A model generated the notes under the pieces. The model ran no database searches. It saw only the letters and a list, made by a program, of their open reading frames with translations, and was not told the DNA's origin. Source: Halomonas sp. (GTDB taxonomy: Bacteria; Pseudomonadota; Gammaproteobacteria; Pseudomonadales; Halomonadaceae). From it: a stretch of DNA of 37,512 bases. Each line of letters begins with the position of its first letter. Position 1 is the first letter of the stretch. Below are positions 1-9,214 of the stretch, one piece after another. The position numbers and the translations under genes are program-made. Location: contig NZ_VMQS01000021.1 of NCBI RefSeq assembly GCF_007625055.1, positions 1 to 37,512 on the forward strand, read 5' to 3'.

Positions 1-1332
1 CGGCTCATCCTCCACAAACAGGACCCGGTGGCGCTGAGCATCAAAGGATGCCTGCATGGCTTTGACGGGTGGCTGCGACAACGTCAGGGGCACCTCAAAG
101 GTCACACAGGTTCCCTGGCCTGGATGACTGGTGACAGCAATCCTGCCGCCCATAAGTTCCACCAACTGGCGGGTGATGGCTAGCCCCAGGCCGGTGCCCT
201 CAAAGCGCCGATTGGCATTGCTGTCAACCTGTTCAAACGCGTCAAAGATCCTGTCGACCTGCCCTTCAGGAATGCCAATTCCAGTATCTGTGACGCTGAA
301 GGTCAACCAGACAGGCTGATCAGGAGTGTGTGTCGGCGCCGGGGATGTCGGCTGTACATCCAGACGAACGTGCCCCTTGTCAGTAAACTTGAGCGCATTC
401 CCCAACAGATTATTGAGCACCTGCTGAAGGCGCACCGGGTCTACCCAGACATAGCGCGGCAAGGCGTCATCCAGGTGATAGAAAAGCTTGACGTTCTTGA
501 CCATGGCTTTGGGTGCCTGTGTCTTGATCACTTGCCCCAGGTAGTGATAAAGATCGGTGCTCTCAAGATTCAGATCCAGCTTGTTGGCTTCAATTTTGGA
601 AATATCCAGCAAAAGGTTGATGATTTCCAGCAGATGCTCGGCGCTGACCCGAGCCAGGTTGAGATATTCCTGCTGATCTTGTTCCAGGGGCGTTTCCAGC
701 ACCAGCTCCAGCATGCCCATCACGCCATTCATCGGCGTGCGGATTTCATGGCTCATGTTGGCCAGAAATTGGCTCTTGGCCGTATTGGCGGCTCTGGCTT
801 GCTCAATCTGATGTTGCAGCTCGCTTTCATACAGGCAGGCACGGGCGGCAACCGCGAGTTTTTCCATCAGCTTGGCAAGCGACATCAGCAAGCTGTGCGA
901 GAACCCTTCACCTTTGCGATACAGCTTCAGCACACCAAATTCCGGCAGCGAAAACACATAGCGCTCGCCCTCCCCGCTCAGGTCAGCGATCCGCATGGGT
1001 AGGCTGTCTGAAAAGCCAGCAAGCTGCTGACGGTTTTCAGGCAGCTGCAGGCTGGCAATGAACGCCTGGTGTTCTGGGTCCTTGTTGAGCGTACGGGGGA
1101 TGCATAGCACATAATCCCAGCTCAACCGCTCCTGTTCAGTCGTGCCCGACACCGAGCGGTTTCCTGACGCTGGTGATGGAGACGTGGTGAACTGCAGCAC
1201 ACAGGCACTGACGCAGTTCAGCGAGCGCAGCATGGTACCAACGCTTTGGCTCAACATTGGTCCAAGCTTCAACCCTTGCCCGATCGACAAGGAAATTTCG
1301 TACAATAGCTCGGTTTCTGCCAGCTTGTTCAC
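1..1332 (-). CDS. Hybrid sensor histidine kinase, 3' end beyond the window
   Basis: This cytoplasmic histidine kinase is read leftward and is still open at base 1, so 444 residues are visible. Residues 1-180 form a soluble sensor region without membrane helices or a recognised domain. Next come a HisKA domain ([15 protein letters not shown], phospho-acceptor His195) and an ATPase domain (N-box [12 protein letters not shown] near 308, DTGIGIP 349-355, GTGLGLAI 379-386). At 436-444 the sequence VLFVEDEP opens a receiver domain, which makes it a hybrid kinase. The GTG start at 1332 is the first start after an in-frame TAA six codons upstream; its ribosome site is weak. It lies 94 bases downstream of the FIST gene on the same strand. 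The lack of its own obvious input domain fits a kinase controlled by a partner such as that FIST protein, which is inference. Confidence 0.93.
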   Translation of the reverse strand, partial: MNKLAETELLYEISLSIGQGLKLGPMLSQSVGTMLRSLNCVSACVLQFTTSPSPASGNRSVSGTTEQERLSWDYVLCIPRTLNKDPEHQAFIASLQLPENRQQLAGFSDSLPMRIADLSGEGERYVFSLPEFGVLKLYRKGEGFSHSLLMSLAKLMEKLAVAARACLYESELQHQIEQARAANTAKSQFLANMSHEIRTPMNGVMGMLELVLETPLEQDQQEYLNLARVSAEHLLEIINLLLDISKIEANKLDLNLESTDLYHYLGQVIKTQAPKAMVKNVKLFYHLDDALPRYVWVDPVRLQQVLNNLLGNALKFTDKGHVRLDVQPTSPAPTHTPDQPVWLTFSVTDTGIGIPEGQVDRIFDAFEQVDSNANRRFEGTGLGLAITRQLVELMGGRIAVTSHPGQGTCVTFEVPLTLSQPPVKAMQASFDAQRHRVLFVEDEP

Positions 1333-1426
1333 GCCGTTTCCAACCTGTTACTGCTCAATGATCGAGACCATGCCTGTTGAACAGGGCCACTGGCGAGGCG
1401 TGCTGACGCCACCTTTGAAGGAATGA

Positions 1427-2554
1427 TCAACCCAGCAAGCCCACTACTATTGTCTTATTATAGAAATCAAGGTAATCATTGCCGCTGTTGGCGATCTCAC
1501 CCAGTGTGAAAGCACCAAATACCGCCTCACCCTGCGCGACGGCTTGCAGTTCCTTGGTCATGTCGTCGCCCAGGTATAGGACGCGCGAAATACAGTCAAT
1601 CAGCAGCCAGTCAGTAGACGCCAGCGTTGACCCCTGATAAGCGGCCAGGGCCTGTTCGCGGGCATGGGTTGCCGCCGCAATCAGGGTATCCGGATTACCG
1701 TTGAGCAGCCTGACCATACAGCCTTCCGGCACTTCCCCTACACAGGTCAATTCACCCTTTTCGTTCATCATCAAGGGGTCGCGTACGACCATTTCAGCGC
1801 CAAGGCGGGAAATACCCAACGGGTAGGATTTGGCCACCGAGAAGAAGTCATCAATGCTGAGATCCTGGCCGCTGTGAGCGTGAATCATTCTCGTATAAAA
1901 AGCCGCAGCAGGCTCCCAGTCGATACTCTTTACGACATTGCGCTCGCTGGACGTGACGGTAAATGCCTCACTGACCGGCTCCCAACCGTGAGTCACACCA
2001 ATGCTGCTGGGAACCGGCAGAAGCGCAACCAGCGCGGCATCTTTTTTCAGGCCTTGTGGCGTTATCACGCAGGGGCGTTTTTCAAAGCTCAGCGACCCCG
2101 CGCCACCGCCAATAAAGTTGTGTTCCAGTCCAAAAGTGTAAAACAGGCTTTCAATCAGGGCGCTGATTCGCGATGCCAGGCCATCAACGATCACCAGGTA
2201 AGTCTGCCCTCCACAGGTTTCAGACCAACGCTCGGCCAGAGGCAGCAGCGCTTGTTCATACTCGGCATCCGCATCGCTAAGCCCTTCAATCACGCCTGTT
2301 TCAGGTGCCGACGCAAGCCCTACCAACAACGTCCCTTTGACATGGTTGCCGCCCTGATAAGCAATCTGTGGAAAGATGCCTCCGAAAACCGGCACTTCCG
2401 ATGTTTTCAACAGTGGGTCGACGTCTTCTGGCTGCCAGCCGTTTTCATCACAGGCCAATACCAGTATGGCGGCGACGTCGACTCTGGCTGCCAACGTCTG
2501 CAGTGATGTCGCAAACCCCTCCACGGATCCACTGGAATCAAATTGTAATTGCAT
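1427..2554 (-). CDS. FIST-domain signal protein, possible NosP-type NO sensor
   Basis: This 375-residue soluble protein has no signal peptide. A FIST N domain spans roughly residues 20-230 (with HNFIGGGAGS near the middle) and a FIST C domain roughly 235-365. FIST proteins are ligand-sensing partners of two-component systems. One characterised subgroup, NosP, binds haem and nitric oxide and inhibits a co-encoded histidine kinase. The start has a clear AGGAAA ribosome site. The gene sits between a REC-GGDEF-EAL regulator (117 bases upstream) and a hybrid kinase (94 bases downstream), the usual NosP setting. FIST membership is clear from the sequence. Haem binding and NO sensing are inferred from context, because I cannot identify the haem ligand from a single sequence. 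Confidence 0.85.
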   Translation of the reverse strand: MQLQFDSSGSVEGFATSLQTLAARVDVAAILVLACDENGWQPEDVDPLLKTSEVPVFGGIFPQIAYQGGNHVKGTLLVGLASAPETGVIEGLSDADAEYEQALLPLAERWSETCGGQTYLVIVDGLASRISALIESLFYTFGLEHNFIGGGAGSLSFEKRPCVITPQGLKKDAALVALLPVPSSIGVTHGWEPVSEAFTVTSSERNVVKSIDWEPAAAFYTRMIHAHSGQDLSIDDFFSVAKSYPLGISRLGAEMVVRDPLMMNEKGELTCVGEVPEGCMVRLLNGNPDTLIAAATHAREQALAAYQGSTLASTDWLLIDCISRVLYLGDDMTKELQAVAQGEAVFGAFTLGEIANSGNDYLDFYNKTIVVGLLG

Positions 2555-2671
2555 GGTGATTTCCTGTTAGCAGACCAAGGGTCAGGATGGTGGTGTCTAG
2601 TGCATTTTGTGAGTCACTGTCTGTCAGTTAGTCAATCAAACGTAGACGCTGGTTCACATACTCGGATGGTA

Positions 2672-4738
2672 TCAGTTGACCACCATGGCCCTGGCATGCG
2701 CTTGCAGGAAGGCCAGACAGGCTTGTGGCTCCATGGGCCTAGCCAGCAGGAACCCCTGAATGTCATCCACATCAAGTGCATCCAGGTAGTCACGCTGGCG
2801 CTGGGTTTCCACGCCTTCGGCAACTGTTTTGATCCCCAGGCCCTGGCTAAGCGCCGTCAGCGAACGCACAATGGCCCGATTCGGGCGAGCGTCAGCGATA
2901 TCAATAATAAAGCTACGGTCAATCTTCAGCGTATCCATTGGGAAGCGCAGCAGGTAAACGTAGGAAGAGTGGCCGGTGCCAAAATCATCAATGGCAAGCT
3001 TGAAGCCCAATTTCCTGAGTTCATACAAGGTCAAAAGCGTTGCTTCCGGATTAATCATGGCCGTGCTTTCAGTGATTTCCAATTCCAGCTGCCGGGGCTG
3101 AATAGCATACTGGGCGACATGCCTGGAAAGGCGCGAGGCAAGCCCGAACTGCTCAAACTGGCGCGCCGAGATATTGATGGCCATGCCAACCTCAATGCCT
3201 TCAGCCTGCCACTGGGCCAGCTGCCGACAGGCCTCCTCGGCAACCCAATCGCCCACATCAATAATCAGGCCGCTTTCCTCCAGCAAGGGAATGAACTCAC
3301 CTGGCGACACCACCCCGCGGGTAGGATGACGCCAGCGCAGCAGCGCTTCAACGCCGATAAAGCGGCTGGTGGAAAGCTGTTGTTTCGGCTGATAAACCAG
3401 AAAAAACTCCTGATTTTCCAACGCCTTACGCAGGTCATTCTCCAGGCTTAGCGCATGATTTTCCTCAGAGGATGCAACATCCCGATAGAACATGACTTTC
3501 TGGTTGCCTGCGTGATCGCGGCAAAACCGCTGGGCCAACAGGGCCGTTCGCAGCAGCTCATCGCTGTTACTACCATCCTGGGGATACAGGCTGACACCCG
3601 CGGTAAAATCAACGAAGACCTCTTCACTTTTCACGTGATGAGCGCGAGCCAGCGGCTGCAGCCAATGCTGATAATACGCCCGCATCTGTTCGCTATCAGT
3701 ATGGGGAATCGCCACGGCAAAAGTATCTGCCTCCAGACGGCACATCAAAGCCTCATGGCCCAGGATGTTTTTGAGGCGCTTGGCAAACATGGCCAGCACC
3801 TGATCGCCGGCTTCGATACCCAGTGCATCATTAATCCGGTGCAGACGGCTGATATCAATCACGCCAATTGACCAGACCGTAGGCTTTCGATCCGTCAGTT
3901 TCTCATCCAGCAGATTCAGGAACAGCCGACGCTTGGGTAAATCGGTCAGCTCATCATATTCGGCAAGGTAGAGCGCCTTATCCTCAAACGCCCGCAAAGC
4001 AGTCACATCCTGAAAGGCACCGATCAGTTGGCCTTCCTGGGTTTTAGGGTCACTTTGCAGGCGAACAATACGTTCGGAATGGCCCAGATACAGGGTGATC
4101 TCAAGGTTCAGGCCATCCTGACCCTCGCGGGCGACTTTCAGTGCGGTATCAAGACGCAAGCCATCGCTAGCATTCAGCAGCTTCAGCAATGCCTGGCGAC
4201 TTTTCGGCAAGGTGGCGCAGTTCAACACCTCAGTTGCATCCTCAGACCACGTCAGCGCGTCATTGCTGAAGTTCAGCTGCCAGAACCCCAGGCTCGCCAG
4301 CTTGCAGGCACTGGCCTGCTCAATCTGCGCCTCGCGCAGAGCCTTTTCGCGCTCGGCCCCGCGCAAGGCATACTTCACCCGCTCCACCAGCAGCGGCAGG
4401 TTGATCGGCTTGGTAATAAAGTCGGTCGCTCCCGAGGTAAAAGCCTGATCAATCGATTGAACATCATCGGAACCGGTGAGCATCAGCAGCGGCCGCTCAC
4501 GGTTGGCGTTACCGGCCTCGCCATTGCGTACCGCCTGAACAAATTCAAAGCCGTTGCGCCCGGGCATACTGACATCGACCAGAGCGAGATCCGGGTTTTT
4601 ATCTTGCATCAACAACATCGCCTGCTCCGCATCCATGGCCTGGATGACCTGATAGCCGCGCTTTTTAAGGCCTGACGATGTCAACAGGCGCACAGTGGGA
4701 TCGTCATCCACGATGAGAAGTGTCGGTACTGGCGCCAT
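2672..4738 (-). CDS. Response regulator: REC, PAS-like, degenerate GGDEF, EAL phosphodiesterase
   Basis: This 688-residue regulator probably degrades cyclic-di-GMP. A receiver domain occupies about 1-125, with the acidic pocket DDD at 11-13 and phospho-acceptor Asp55 in LVDVSMPGRNG. A PAS-like segment covers about 135-250. The GGDEF domain follows (DELTDLPKRRLF), but its signature loop reads RLEADTF instead of RxGGDEF, so it should not make cyclic-di-GMP. The EAL domain looks intact: EALLRWRHP, NISARQF, EITES, IDDFGTGHSS, LKIDRSFI, AEGVET and QGFLLARPM. The start is supported by AAGG upstream. It is the first gene of the leftward signalling operon and diverges from the Hpt gene, suggesting that Hpt phosphorylates its receiver. 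Confidence 0.93.
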   Translation of the reverse strand: MAPVPTLLIVDDDPTVRLLTSSGLKKRGYQVIQAMDAEQAMLLMQDKNPDLALVDVSMPGRNGFEFVQAVRNGEAGNANRERPLLMLTGSDDVQSIDQAFTSGATDFITKPINLPLLVERVKYALRGAEREKALREAQIEQASACKLASLGFWQLNFSNDALTWSEDATEVLNCATLPKSRQALLKLLNASDGLRLDTALKVAREGQDGLNLEITLYLGHSERIVRLQSDPKTQEGQLIGAFQDVTALRAFEDKALYLAEYDELTDLPKRRLFLNLLDEKLTDRKPTVWSIGVIDISRLHRINDALGIEAGDQVLAMFAKRLKNILGHEALMCRLEADTFAVAIPHTDSEQMRAYYQHWLQPLARAHHVKSEEVFVDFTAGVSLYPQDGSNSDELLRTALLAQRFCRDHAGNQKVMFYRDVASSEENHALSLENDLRKALENQEFFLVYQPKQQLSTSRFIGVEALLRWRHPTRGVVSPGEFIPLLEESGLIIDVGDWVAEEACRQLAQWQAEGIEVGMAINISARQFEQFGLASRLSRHVAQYAIQPRQLELEITESTAMINPEATLLTLYELRKLGFKLAIDDFGTGHSSYVYLLRFPMDTLKIDRSFIIDIADARPNRAIVRSLTALSQGLGIKTVAEGVETQRQRDYLDALDVDDIQGFLLARPMEPQACLAFLQAHARAMVVN

Positions 4739-4908
4739 ACGGTTACCTTGGTACTGTTAACGCAAGAAAGGATAGGGGTAGTATTTGCAAATAGTCTAAA
4801 CTGTTTTGACGCATATTTTGTTAATATTTGTCATTACTGTAATTAACATATACCTGTTTATTGGCCTTTGCATGCCTTTTAAAGAGACGTCGCGAGAAGA
4901 GAGCATTT
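4739..4908. promoter_or_regulatory. AT-rich divergent control region with a 7-bp dyad
   Basis: This A+T-rich gap separates the leftward regulator operon from the rightward Hpt gene and must carry both promoters. Perfect inverted arms TGTTAAT (4819-4825) and ATTAACA (4842-4848) are centred 23 bases apart, a geometry compatible with a dimeric regulator. I could not assign a convincing -35/-10 pair on either strand. Confidence 0.4.
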
Positions 4909-5256
4909 ATGACACTCGACACCCTGCAAGAATTTGATACTCGCGCCGGGCTTGCCTTTGCCGACGGCGATGAGGAACTTTATCGTGAGGTGCTGGCCAT
5001 GTTCCATGAGCAGCTTAACGATGAGTTTGCTCAATTACCAGAGCAACTGCGCCATAGCAGCAATGAGTTGCTGGCGCGCCAGGTGCACACTCTTAAGGGC
5101 TCGGCGGGGTCGGTAGGAGCCACGCGTATTGAAGCCGTGGCCAGAGAGATGACGCAAGCTTTTAAAGCAGGCAATGTGCCTGATGACTCGCTGCTGGATG
5201 CTCTTCAAACCTCGATGAAGGCTGCCCACAAGGAGCTGGCAGCCCTGCTGAACTGA
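4909..5256 (+). CDS. Single-domain histidine phosphotransfer (Hpt) protein
   Basis: This 115-residue all-helical Hpt protein carries the signature HTLKGSAGSVGA with phospho-acceptor His60. Hpt proteins shuttle phosphate between the receiver of a hybrid kinase and the receiver of a response regulator. The ATG at 4909 is preferred over the in-frame TTG at 4861 because an AGAAGAGAG ribosome site lies just upstream and the 16 extra residues (AFACLLKRRREKR and following) do not belong to the fold. The gene diverges from the regulator operon. The likely relay is kinase His195, kinase receiver, this His60, then Asp55 of the EAL regulator; that order is inference from co-location. Confidence 0.9.
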   Translation: MTLDTLQEFDTRAGLAFADGDEELYREVLAMFHEQLNDEFAQLPEQLRHSSNELLARQVHTLKGSAGSVGATRIEAVAREMTQAFKAGNVPDDSLLDALQTSMKAAHKELAALLN

Positions 5257-5261
5257 TCGCC

Positions 5262-5276
5262 TTGCTCACTGAGCAA
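5262..5276. terminator. Short hairpin between convergent genes
   Basis: TTGCTC and GAGCAA form a 6-bp stem with a 3-base loop in the 39-base gap between the converging Hpt gene and the last gene of the urease operon. No clear T-tract follows on either strand, so a terminator role is only a guess from position. Confidence 0.25.
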
Positions 5277-5295
5277 ACGAAAACAAACAACCTTG

Positions 5296-5541
5296 TCAGC
5301 TTTTCCGTGTTGCCCTGGTATTCTGCCCCTGGCGCCACAGCTTGCGCCCGAACAGGACAGCGGCGGTGAGCCCCAGAGCGGCAACGCCCAGCATCAACCA
5401 CATCATCGGGCTACCCAGATGACTGTGTACCTGCGTCGGTGCATGACCTGGGTGCGCCTGGGCGCTGTTCATCACTAGCAGCGTCATAAAGCCTGCCAGG
5501 CTAACCAGAGTGGTGACGGTATGTTGGCGGGGTATGAGCAT
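5296..5541 (-). CDS. Small His-containing membrane protein ending the urease operon
   Basis: This is an 81-residue protein. Residues 1-29 look like a signal peptide (LVSLAGFMTLLVMNSAQA) ending just before HPGH. A short histidine-bearing segment (HPGHAPTQVHSHLG) and one membrane helix (MMWLMLGVAALGLTAAVLF) follow, then a basic cytoplasmic tail (GRKLWRQGQN). A strong AGGAGAAAGAAA ribosome site and a 29-base gap after ureG place it in the urease operon. The start of the mature protein, AHPGH, resembles that of HupE/UreJ nickel permeases, but those have about six helices and this has one. A role in nickel handling is a guess from position and histidines; I know no family name. Confidence 0.72.
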   Translation of the reverse strand: MLIPRQHTVTTLVSLAGFMTLLVMNSAQAHPGHAPTQVHSHLGSPMMWLMLGVAALGLTAAVLFGRKLWRQGQNTRATRKS

Positions 5542-5570
5542 TTTCTTTCTCCTGAACGTTATTCATGATT

Positions 5571-6203
5571 TCAAGCACTGGCGGCTGACGGGCGGCGCTC
5601 ATCCAGCATGCCTTTATCGAGAATGAAGCGGATGATCTCTTCAAGCCCGACGCCCTCGTAGAGGTTGGTAAACACAAAGGGGCGTTCGCCGCGCATCTTT
5701 TTCGAGTCGCGCTCCATCACCTCAAGAGACGCATGTACCTGCTCGGCAATGTCAATCTTGTTGATAATCAACAGGTCTGACTTGGTGATACCCGGCCCGC
5801 CCTTGCGGGGGATCTTGTCACCCGCAGACACGTCGATCACATAGAGGGTCAGGTCGGAAAGCTCAGGGCTGAAGGTGGCCGACAGGTTATCGCCGCCGGA
5901 CTCCACCAGCACCAGCTCCAGCTTGGAGTGACGCGCCTGAAGGTCATCAATCGCGGCCAGGTTCATCGAGGCATCTTCACGGATGGCAGTATGCGGGCAG
6001 CCACCGGTTTCCACCCCGAGAATACGATCCGCTGGCAGGGCATCGTGCTTGAGCAGAAAGTCAGCGTCTTCACGGGTGTAGATATCATTCGTGACCACGG
6101 CAATATCGTAGTATTCGCGTAGCGCCAGGCAGAGCTGCTTGAGCAATGCGGTCTTCCCCGAACCAACCGGGCCGCCGACGCCAACGCGTAAACAATGGGT
6201 CAT
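5571..6203 (-). CDS. ureG: Urease accessory GTPase UreG
   Basis: This 210-residue SIMIBI-class GTPase delivers nickel and powers urease activation in complex with UreD, UreF and the apoenzyme. The P-loop GPVGSGKT is at 11-18, the nickel-binding CPH motif at 69-71 ([16 protein letters not shown]), then [33 protein letters not shown], and the guanine-specificity motif NKID. The start at 6203 has an excellent AAGGAGAA site. The reading frame stays open far upstream inside ureF, but that extension is an out-of-frame shadow and not a fusion. It lies 34 bases after ureF. Confidence 0.98.
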   Translation of the reverse strand: MTHCLRVGVGGPVGSGKTALLKQLCLALREYYDIAVVTNDIYTREDADFLLKHDALPADRILGVETGGCPHTAIREDASMNLAAIDDLQARHSKLELVLVESGGDNLSATFSPELSDLTLYVIDVSAGDKIPRKGGPGITKSDLLIINKIDIAEQVHASLEVMERDSKKMRGERPFVFTNLYEGVGLEEIIRFILDKGMLDERRPSAASA

Positions 6204-6237
6204 GATGTTCTCCTTCTTGAAACGGCTTGTTAAACGT

Positions 6238-6945
6238 CTAGCTTCTGAATAAACGTGAATACTGGGTTTCGTGCAGGGCACTGGCCAGGGCCACACCGGG
6301 CAGGGCGGGGCCGAGGTCTTCATCGTCAAGCGGTTGGGCCTGATCCACAGCGCCCACCAGCTCACGGCGCAACGCTTCCAGCACCCGCTGGGCGGCGGTA
6401 TGCCCCAGCGGCAGGGCCTTACAGGCCACGGCCAGCTGGTTTTCCAGCCAGGCCCAGCCAAACCCCAGCTGGGCCTGATGTACCGGCACCCCACGCAGGT
6501 AGGCGGTATAGGCAAACCAGGTGACATACCCCGCCTGATCAGGTAGCAGATTGTTATCCGGCAACAATGCCAGGCTGCCCAACAGGCGTTTGAGAGAGGC
6601 CCCCAGACGGCTGTCTTCGGCTGCCAGCTCAGCCGTTTCGCGCGTCGCCGCCAGCCAGTCGTCCCATTCAGCAACCGCAACGTGGTCGCCCAGCTCAAAG
6701 GCACTGAACAAACGCGCAATCAGCGGCAGTTCGCAGCGGGTCAGGCCATCTTCCAGCACCCCGGAAAGCCACTCGGCCAGGCTGGTTTCGTCCTCGACCC
6801 AGCCAAGTTCAAAGGCACTTTCCAACCCTTGAGAAAACGCAAAGGCGCCAATCGGCAACGCCGGGCTGACCAGCTGCATCAGGCCAAGCAGCGCCAGCTG
6901 ATCATCCTGGTGGGCAGGCACGCCCGGTTCAGTGAGCATGTTCAT
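6238..6945 (-). CDS. ureF: Urease accessory protein UreF
   Basis: This is an all-helical protein of about 235 residues that bridges UreD and UreG during nickel insertion and gates the GTPase. Family hallmarks are [21 protein letters not shown] near the N-terminus and a conserved C-terminal region. The start is uncertain: in-frame ATGs lie at 6957, 6945 and 6939, all inside the 3' end of ureE, and 6945 was chosen as a compromise. The overlap with the His-coding end of ureE (stop at 6929) implies translational coupling. Longer in-frame upstream sequence is a shadow of the histidine repeats of ureE. Confidence 0.95.
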   Translation of the reverse strand: MNMLTEPGVPAHQDDQLALLGLMQLVSPALPIGAFAFSQGLESAFELGWVEDETSLAEWLSGVLEDGLTRCELPLIARLFSAFELGDHVAVAEWDDWLAATRETAELAAEDSRLGASLKRLLGSLALLPDNNLLPDQAGYVTWFAYTAYLRGVPVHQAQLGFGWAWLENQLAVACKALPLGHTAAQRVLEALRRELVGAVDQAQPLDDEDLGPALPGVALASALHETQYSRLFRS

Positions 6946-7459
6946 GGTGGTGCTCATGGGAGTGACTGTGTACGTGTTCGTGCTCATGGCCGTGCTCATG
7001 ATGATGAGCATGTCCGCCGATGCCCTGGTAGGCGCCTGACTCAGGATCGAAGGTGGCCTCGTGATGTTCCAGCCGGGCGCCGAGCAACGCCGCCAGCTCT
7101 TCCAGGACGTGGTCCGGGGGAAAGCGTACCCAGCCACCCTCAGCATCCTCCCCCAGGGCCAGCTGCACATGACGGTTACCCAGGTGGTAGGCCAGCCGGG
7201 CCAGCGGCAGGCCGTTGCTGACCCTGGCGGTGACCACCGGCTCAACGGCCGCATGTACCCTGACGACCTCACCACTCTCAGCCTTCAGGCCCTCGCCATC
7301 ACGCAGCACCGGGCCACGGTCAAGAAACAGCCCCAGCGGCTGGCCGCTGTCGCTCTGCGCTTTCAGGCGACCGCGAATACGCAGCTCAAACGGCAGTGTC
7401 AGGGTATCGCTGGCAGCACTGGCGTCTATTGGCCCCAGGCGTTCTATCAGTTTCAACAT
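6929..7459 (-). CDS. ureE: Urease nickel metallochaperone UreE
   Basis: This 176-residue nickel chaperone donates metal to the urease activation complex. An N-terminal beta domain (LPFELRIRGRLKAQ) is followed by the metal-binding domain (LAYHLGNRHVQLALG). The C-terminal tail is extremely His-rich, with 16 histidines in the last 27 residues interspersed with Glu and Ser, the nickel-storage tail seen in some UreE proteins. ATG 7459 is chosen over one five codons upstream because GAGGAGCC precedes it at good spacing and MLKLIERLG begins the family alignment. It lies 39 bases after ureC. Confidence 0.97.
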   Translation of the reverse strand: MLKLIERLGPIDASAASDTLTLPFELRIRGRLKAQSDSGQPLGLFLDRGPVLRDGEGLKAESGEVVRVHAAVEPVVTARVSNGLPLARLAYHLGNRHVQLALGEDAEGGWVRFPPDHVLEELAALLGARLEHHEATFDPESGAYQGIGGHAHHHEHGHEHEHVHSHSHEHHHEHAH

Positions 7460-7498
7460 AGCGGCTCCTCGCACAAAACAGGGTGGAATAAAACCGGC

Positions 7499-9214
7499 CT
7501 AGAACAGGTGATAGCGCTGGGCCAGCGGCAGCTCCGTGGCCGGCTCACAGGTCAGCAGCTCACCGTCACAGCGGACTTCATAGGTCTGGGGGTCGACGCT
7601 GAGTTCGGGGCAGGCATCGTTGAGTTTCATGTCCTGCTTGCGTACCTGGCGCACGTTCCTGCAGGCGGCCAGGGAACTTTCCAGCCCCAGCCTTTCTTTA
7701 ACGCCTGCATCCAGCGCGGCCTGGCTGACAAAGCTCAGCCGCGTCTTGCTGGCCGCGCGGCCAAAGGCACCGAACATAGGGCGGTAGTGCACCGGCTGAG
7801 GCGTGGGAATGGAGGCATTAGGGTCGCCCATAGGGGCAGCGGCAATCATCCCACCCTTGATAATCATCGCCGGCTTGGTGCCAAAGAAGGCCGGCTTCCA
7901 CAGCACCAGATCGGCCAGCTTGCCGACTTCCACCGAGCCAACTTCATGGGCAACCCCGTGGGTCAGCGCCTGGTTGATGGTGTACTTGGCGATATAACGC
8001 CGGGCGCGGAAATTATCGGCGCCCCGGGTTGCATCTTCCGGCAGGAGGCCACGCTGTACCTTCATCTTGTGGGCGGTTTGCCAGGTTCGGCAGATGGATT
8101 CCCCTACCCGGCCCATGGCCTGTGAATCCGAGGCAATCATCGAGATAACCCCCAGATCATGGAGAATATCCTCGGCGGCAATGGTTTCGCGGCGAATGCG
8201 CGAATCGGCAAAGGCCACGTCTTCGGGGATATTGGGGTCAAGGTGGTGACACACCATCAACATGTCGAGGTGTTCATCCACGGTATTGACCGTATAGGGC
8301 CGGGTTGGATTAGTGGAGGACGGCAACACATAGGGCTTGGCGCAGGCGGTGATGATATCCGGCGCATGGCCGCCACCGGCACCTTCGGTGTGGTAGGTGT
8401 GAATGCAGCGTTCCTTGAAAGCCGCCAGGGTATCCTCCACAAATCCCGATTCATTGAGAGTATCGGTATGGATGGCGATCTGCACATCGTAACGCTCGGC
8501 CACGCTCAGGCAGTTATCAATCGACGCCGGGGTGGTGCCCCAGTCCTCGTGCAGTTTAAGGCCTATAGCACCCGCTTCCAGCTGGGCTTCCAGCGCCTCC
8601 GGCAGGCTGGCGTTGCCCTTGCCCAGAAAACCGATATTCATCGGCATTTCATCCACGGCCTGCAGCATCTTGCCGATATGCCATTCACCCGGCGTACAGG
8701 TGGTGGCATTGGAGCCGGTGGCCGGCCCGGTGCCGCCGCCCAGCATGGTGGTAATGCCACTCATCAACGCTTCTTCTACCTGCTGGGGGCAGATAAAGTG
8801 GATATGCGCATCAATACCACCCGCAGTGAGAATCTTGCCTTCTCCGGCGATGACTTCCGTACCGGGGCCGATGATCAGCTCGACATCCGGCTGGGTATCC
8901 GGGTTACCGGCCTTGCCGATGGCTGCAATCCGACCTTTCTGAATGCCGACATCCGCCTTGACGATGCCCCACCAGTCGAGAATCAAGGCATTGGTGATGA
9001 CCGTATCCATGACAGCCTCGCTATGCTGCTGGCTTTGTCCCATGCCATCGCGGATCACCTTGCCGCCGCCAAATTTCACTTCATCGCCGTAGTGGGTAGC
9101 ATCCTTCTCAACCTCGATCCACAGCTCGGTATCGCCCAGGCGTACCCGGTCACCCAGGGTGGGGCCATACATATCGGCATAAGCCTGACGGCTGATCTTG
9201 TTGACCGGCTTCAT
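7499..9214 (-). CDS. ureC: Urease alpha subunit
   Basis: This is the catalytic subunit (571 residues, full length) that hydrolyses urea to ammonia and carbamate. Every active-site residue is visible: nickel ligands His137 and His139 (AHIHF), carbamylated Lys220 (GLKLHEDWG), His249, His275, Asp363 (ASDSQAMG), substrate-binding His222, and the flap pair Cys322/His323 (VCHHLD). The N-terminus [20 protein letters not shown] is classic. Its ATG overlaps the ureB stop in an ATGA, so the two are translationally coupled. It should be active once activated by UreDEFG. Confidence 0.99.
   Translation of the reverse strand: MKPVNKISRQAYADMYGPTLGDRVRLGDTELWIEVEKDATHYGDEVKFGGGKVIRDGMGQSQQHSEAVMDTVITNALILDWWGIVKADVGIQKGRIAAIGKAGNPDTQPDVELIIGPGTEVIAGEGKILTAGGIDAHIHFICPQQVEEALMSGITTMLGGGTGPATGSNATTCTPGEWHIGKMLQAVDEMPMNIGFLGKGNASLPEALEAQLEAGAIGLKLHEDWGTTPASIDNCLSVAERYDVQIAIHTDTLNESGFVEDTLAAFKERCIHTYHTEGAGGGHAPDIITACAKPYVLPSSTNPTRPYTVNTVDEHLDMLMVCHHLDPNIPEDVAFADSRIRRETIAAEDILHDLGVISMIASDSQAMGRVGESICRTWQTAHKMKVQRGLLPEDATRGADNFRARRYIAKYTINQALTHGVAHEVGSVEVGKLADLVLWKPAFFGTKPAMIIKGGMIAAAPMGDPNASIPTPQPVHYRPMFGAFGRAASKTRLSFVSQAALDAGVKERLGLESSLAACRNVRQVRKQDMKLNDACPELSVDPQTYEVRCDGELLTCEPATELPLAQRYHLF

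Noticed and set aside
131..1426. Three plus-strand frames at the left end
   Set aside because: The minus strand reads continuously as a histidine kinase with all catalytic boxes, so these are shadows.
2549..4675. Several plus-strand frames opposite the REC-GGDEF-EAL gene
   Set aside because: They are shadows of the real leftward gene, whose domains run unbroken.
5571..6719. An apparent 382-residue fusion ending in UreG
   Set aside because: The N-terminal part is ureF read in the wrong frame; UreG has its own start with a strong ribosome site at 6203.
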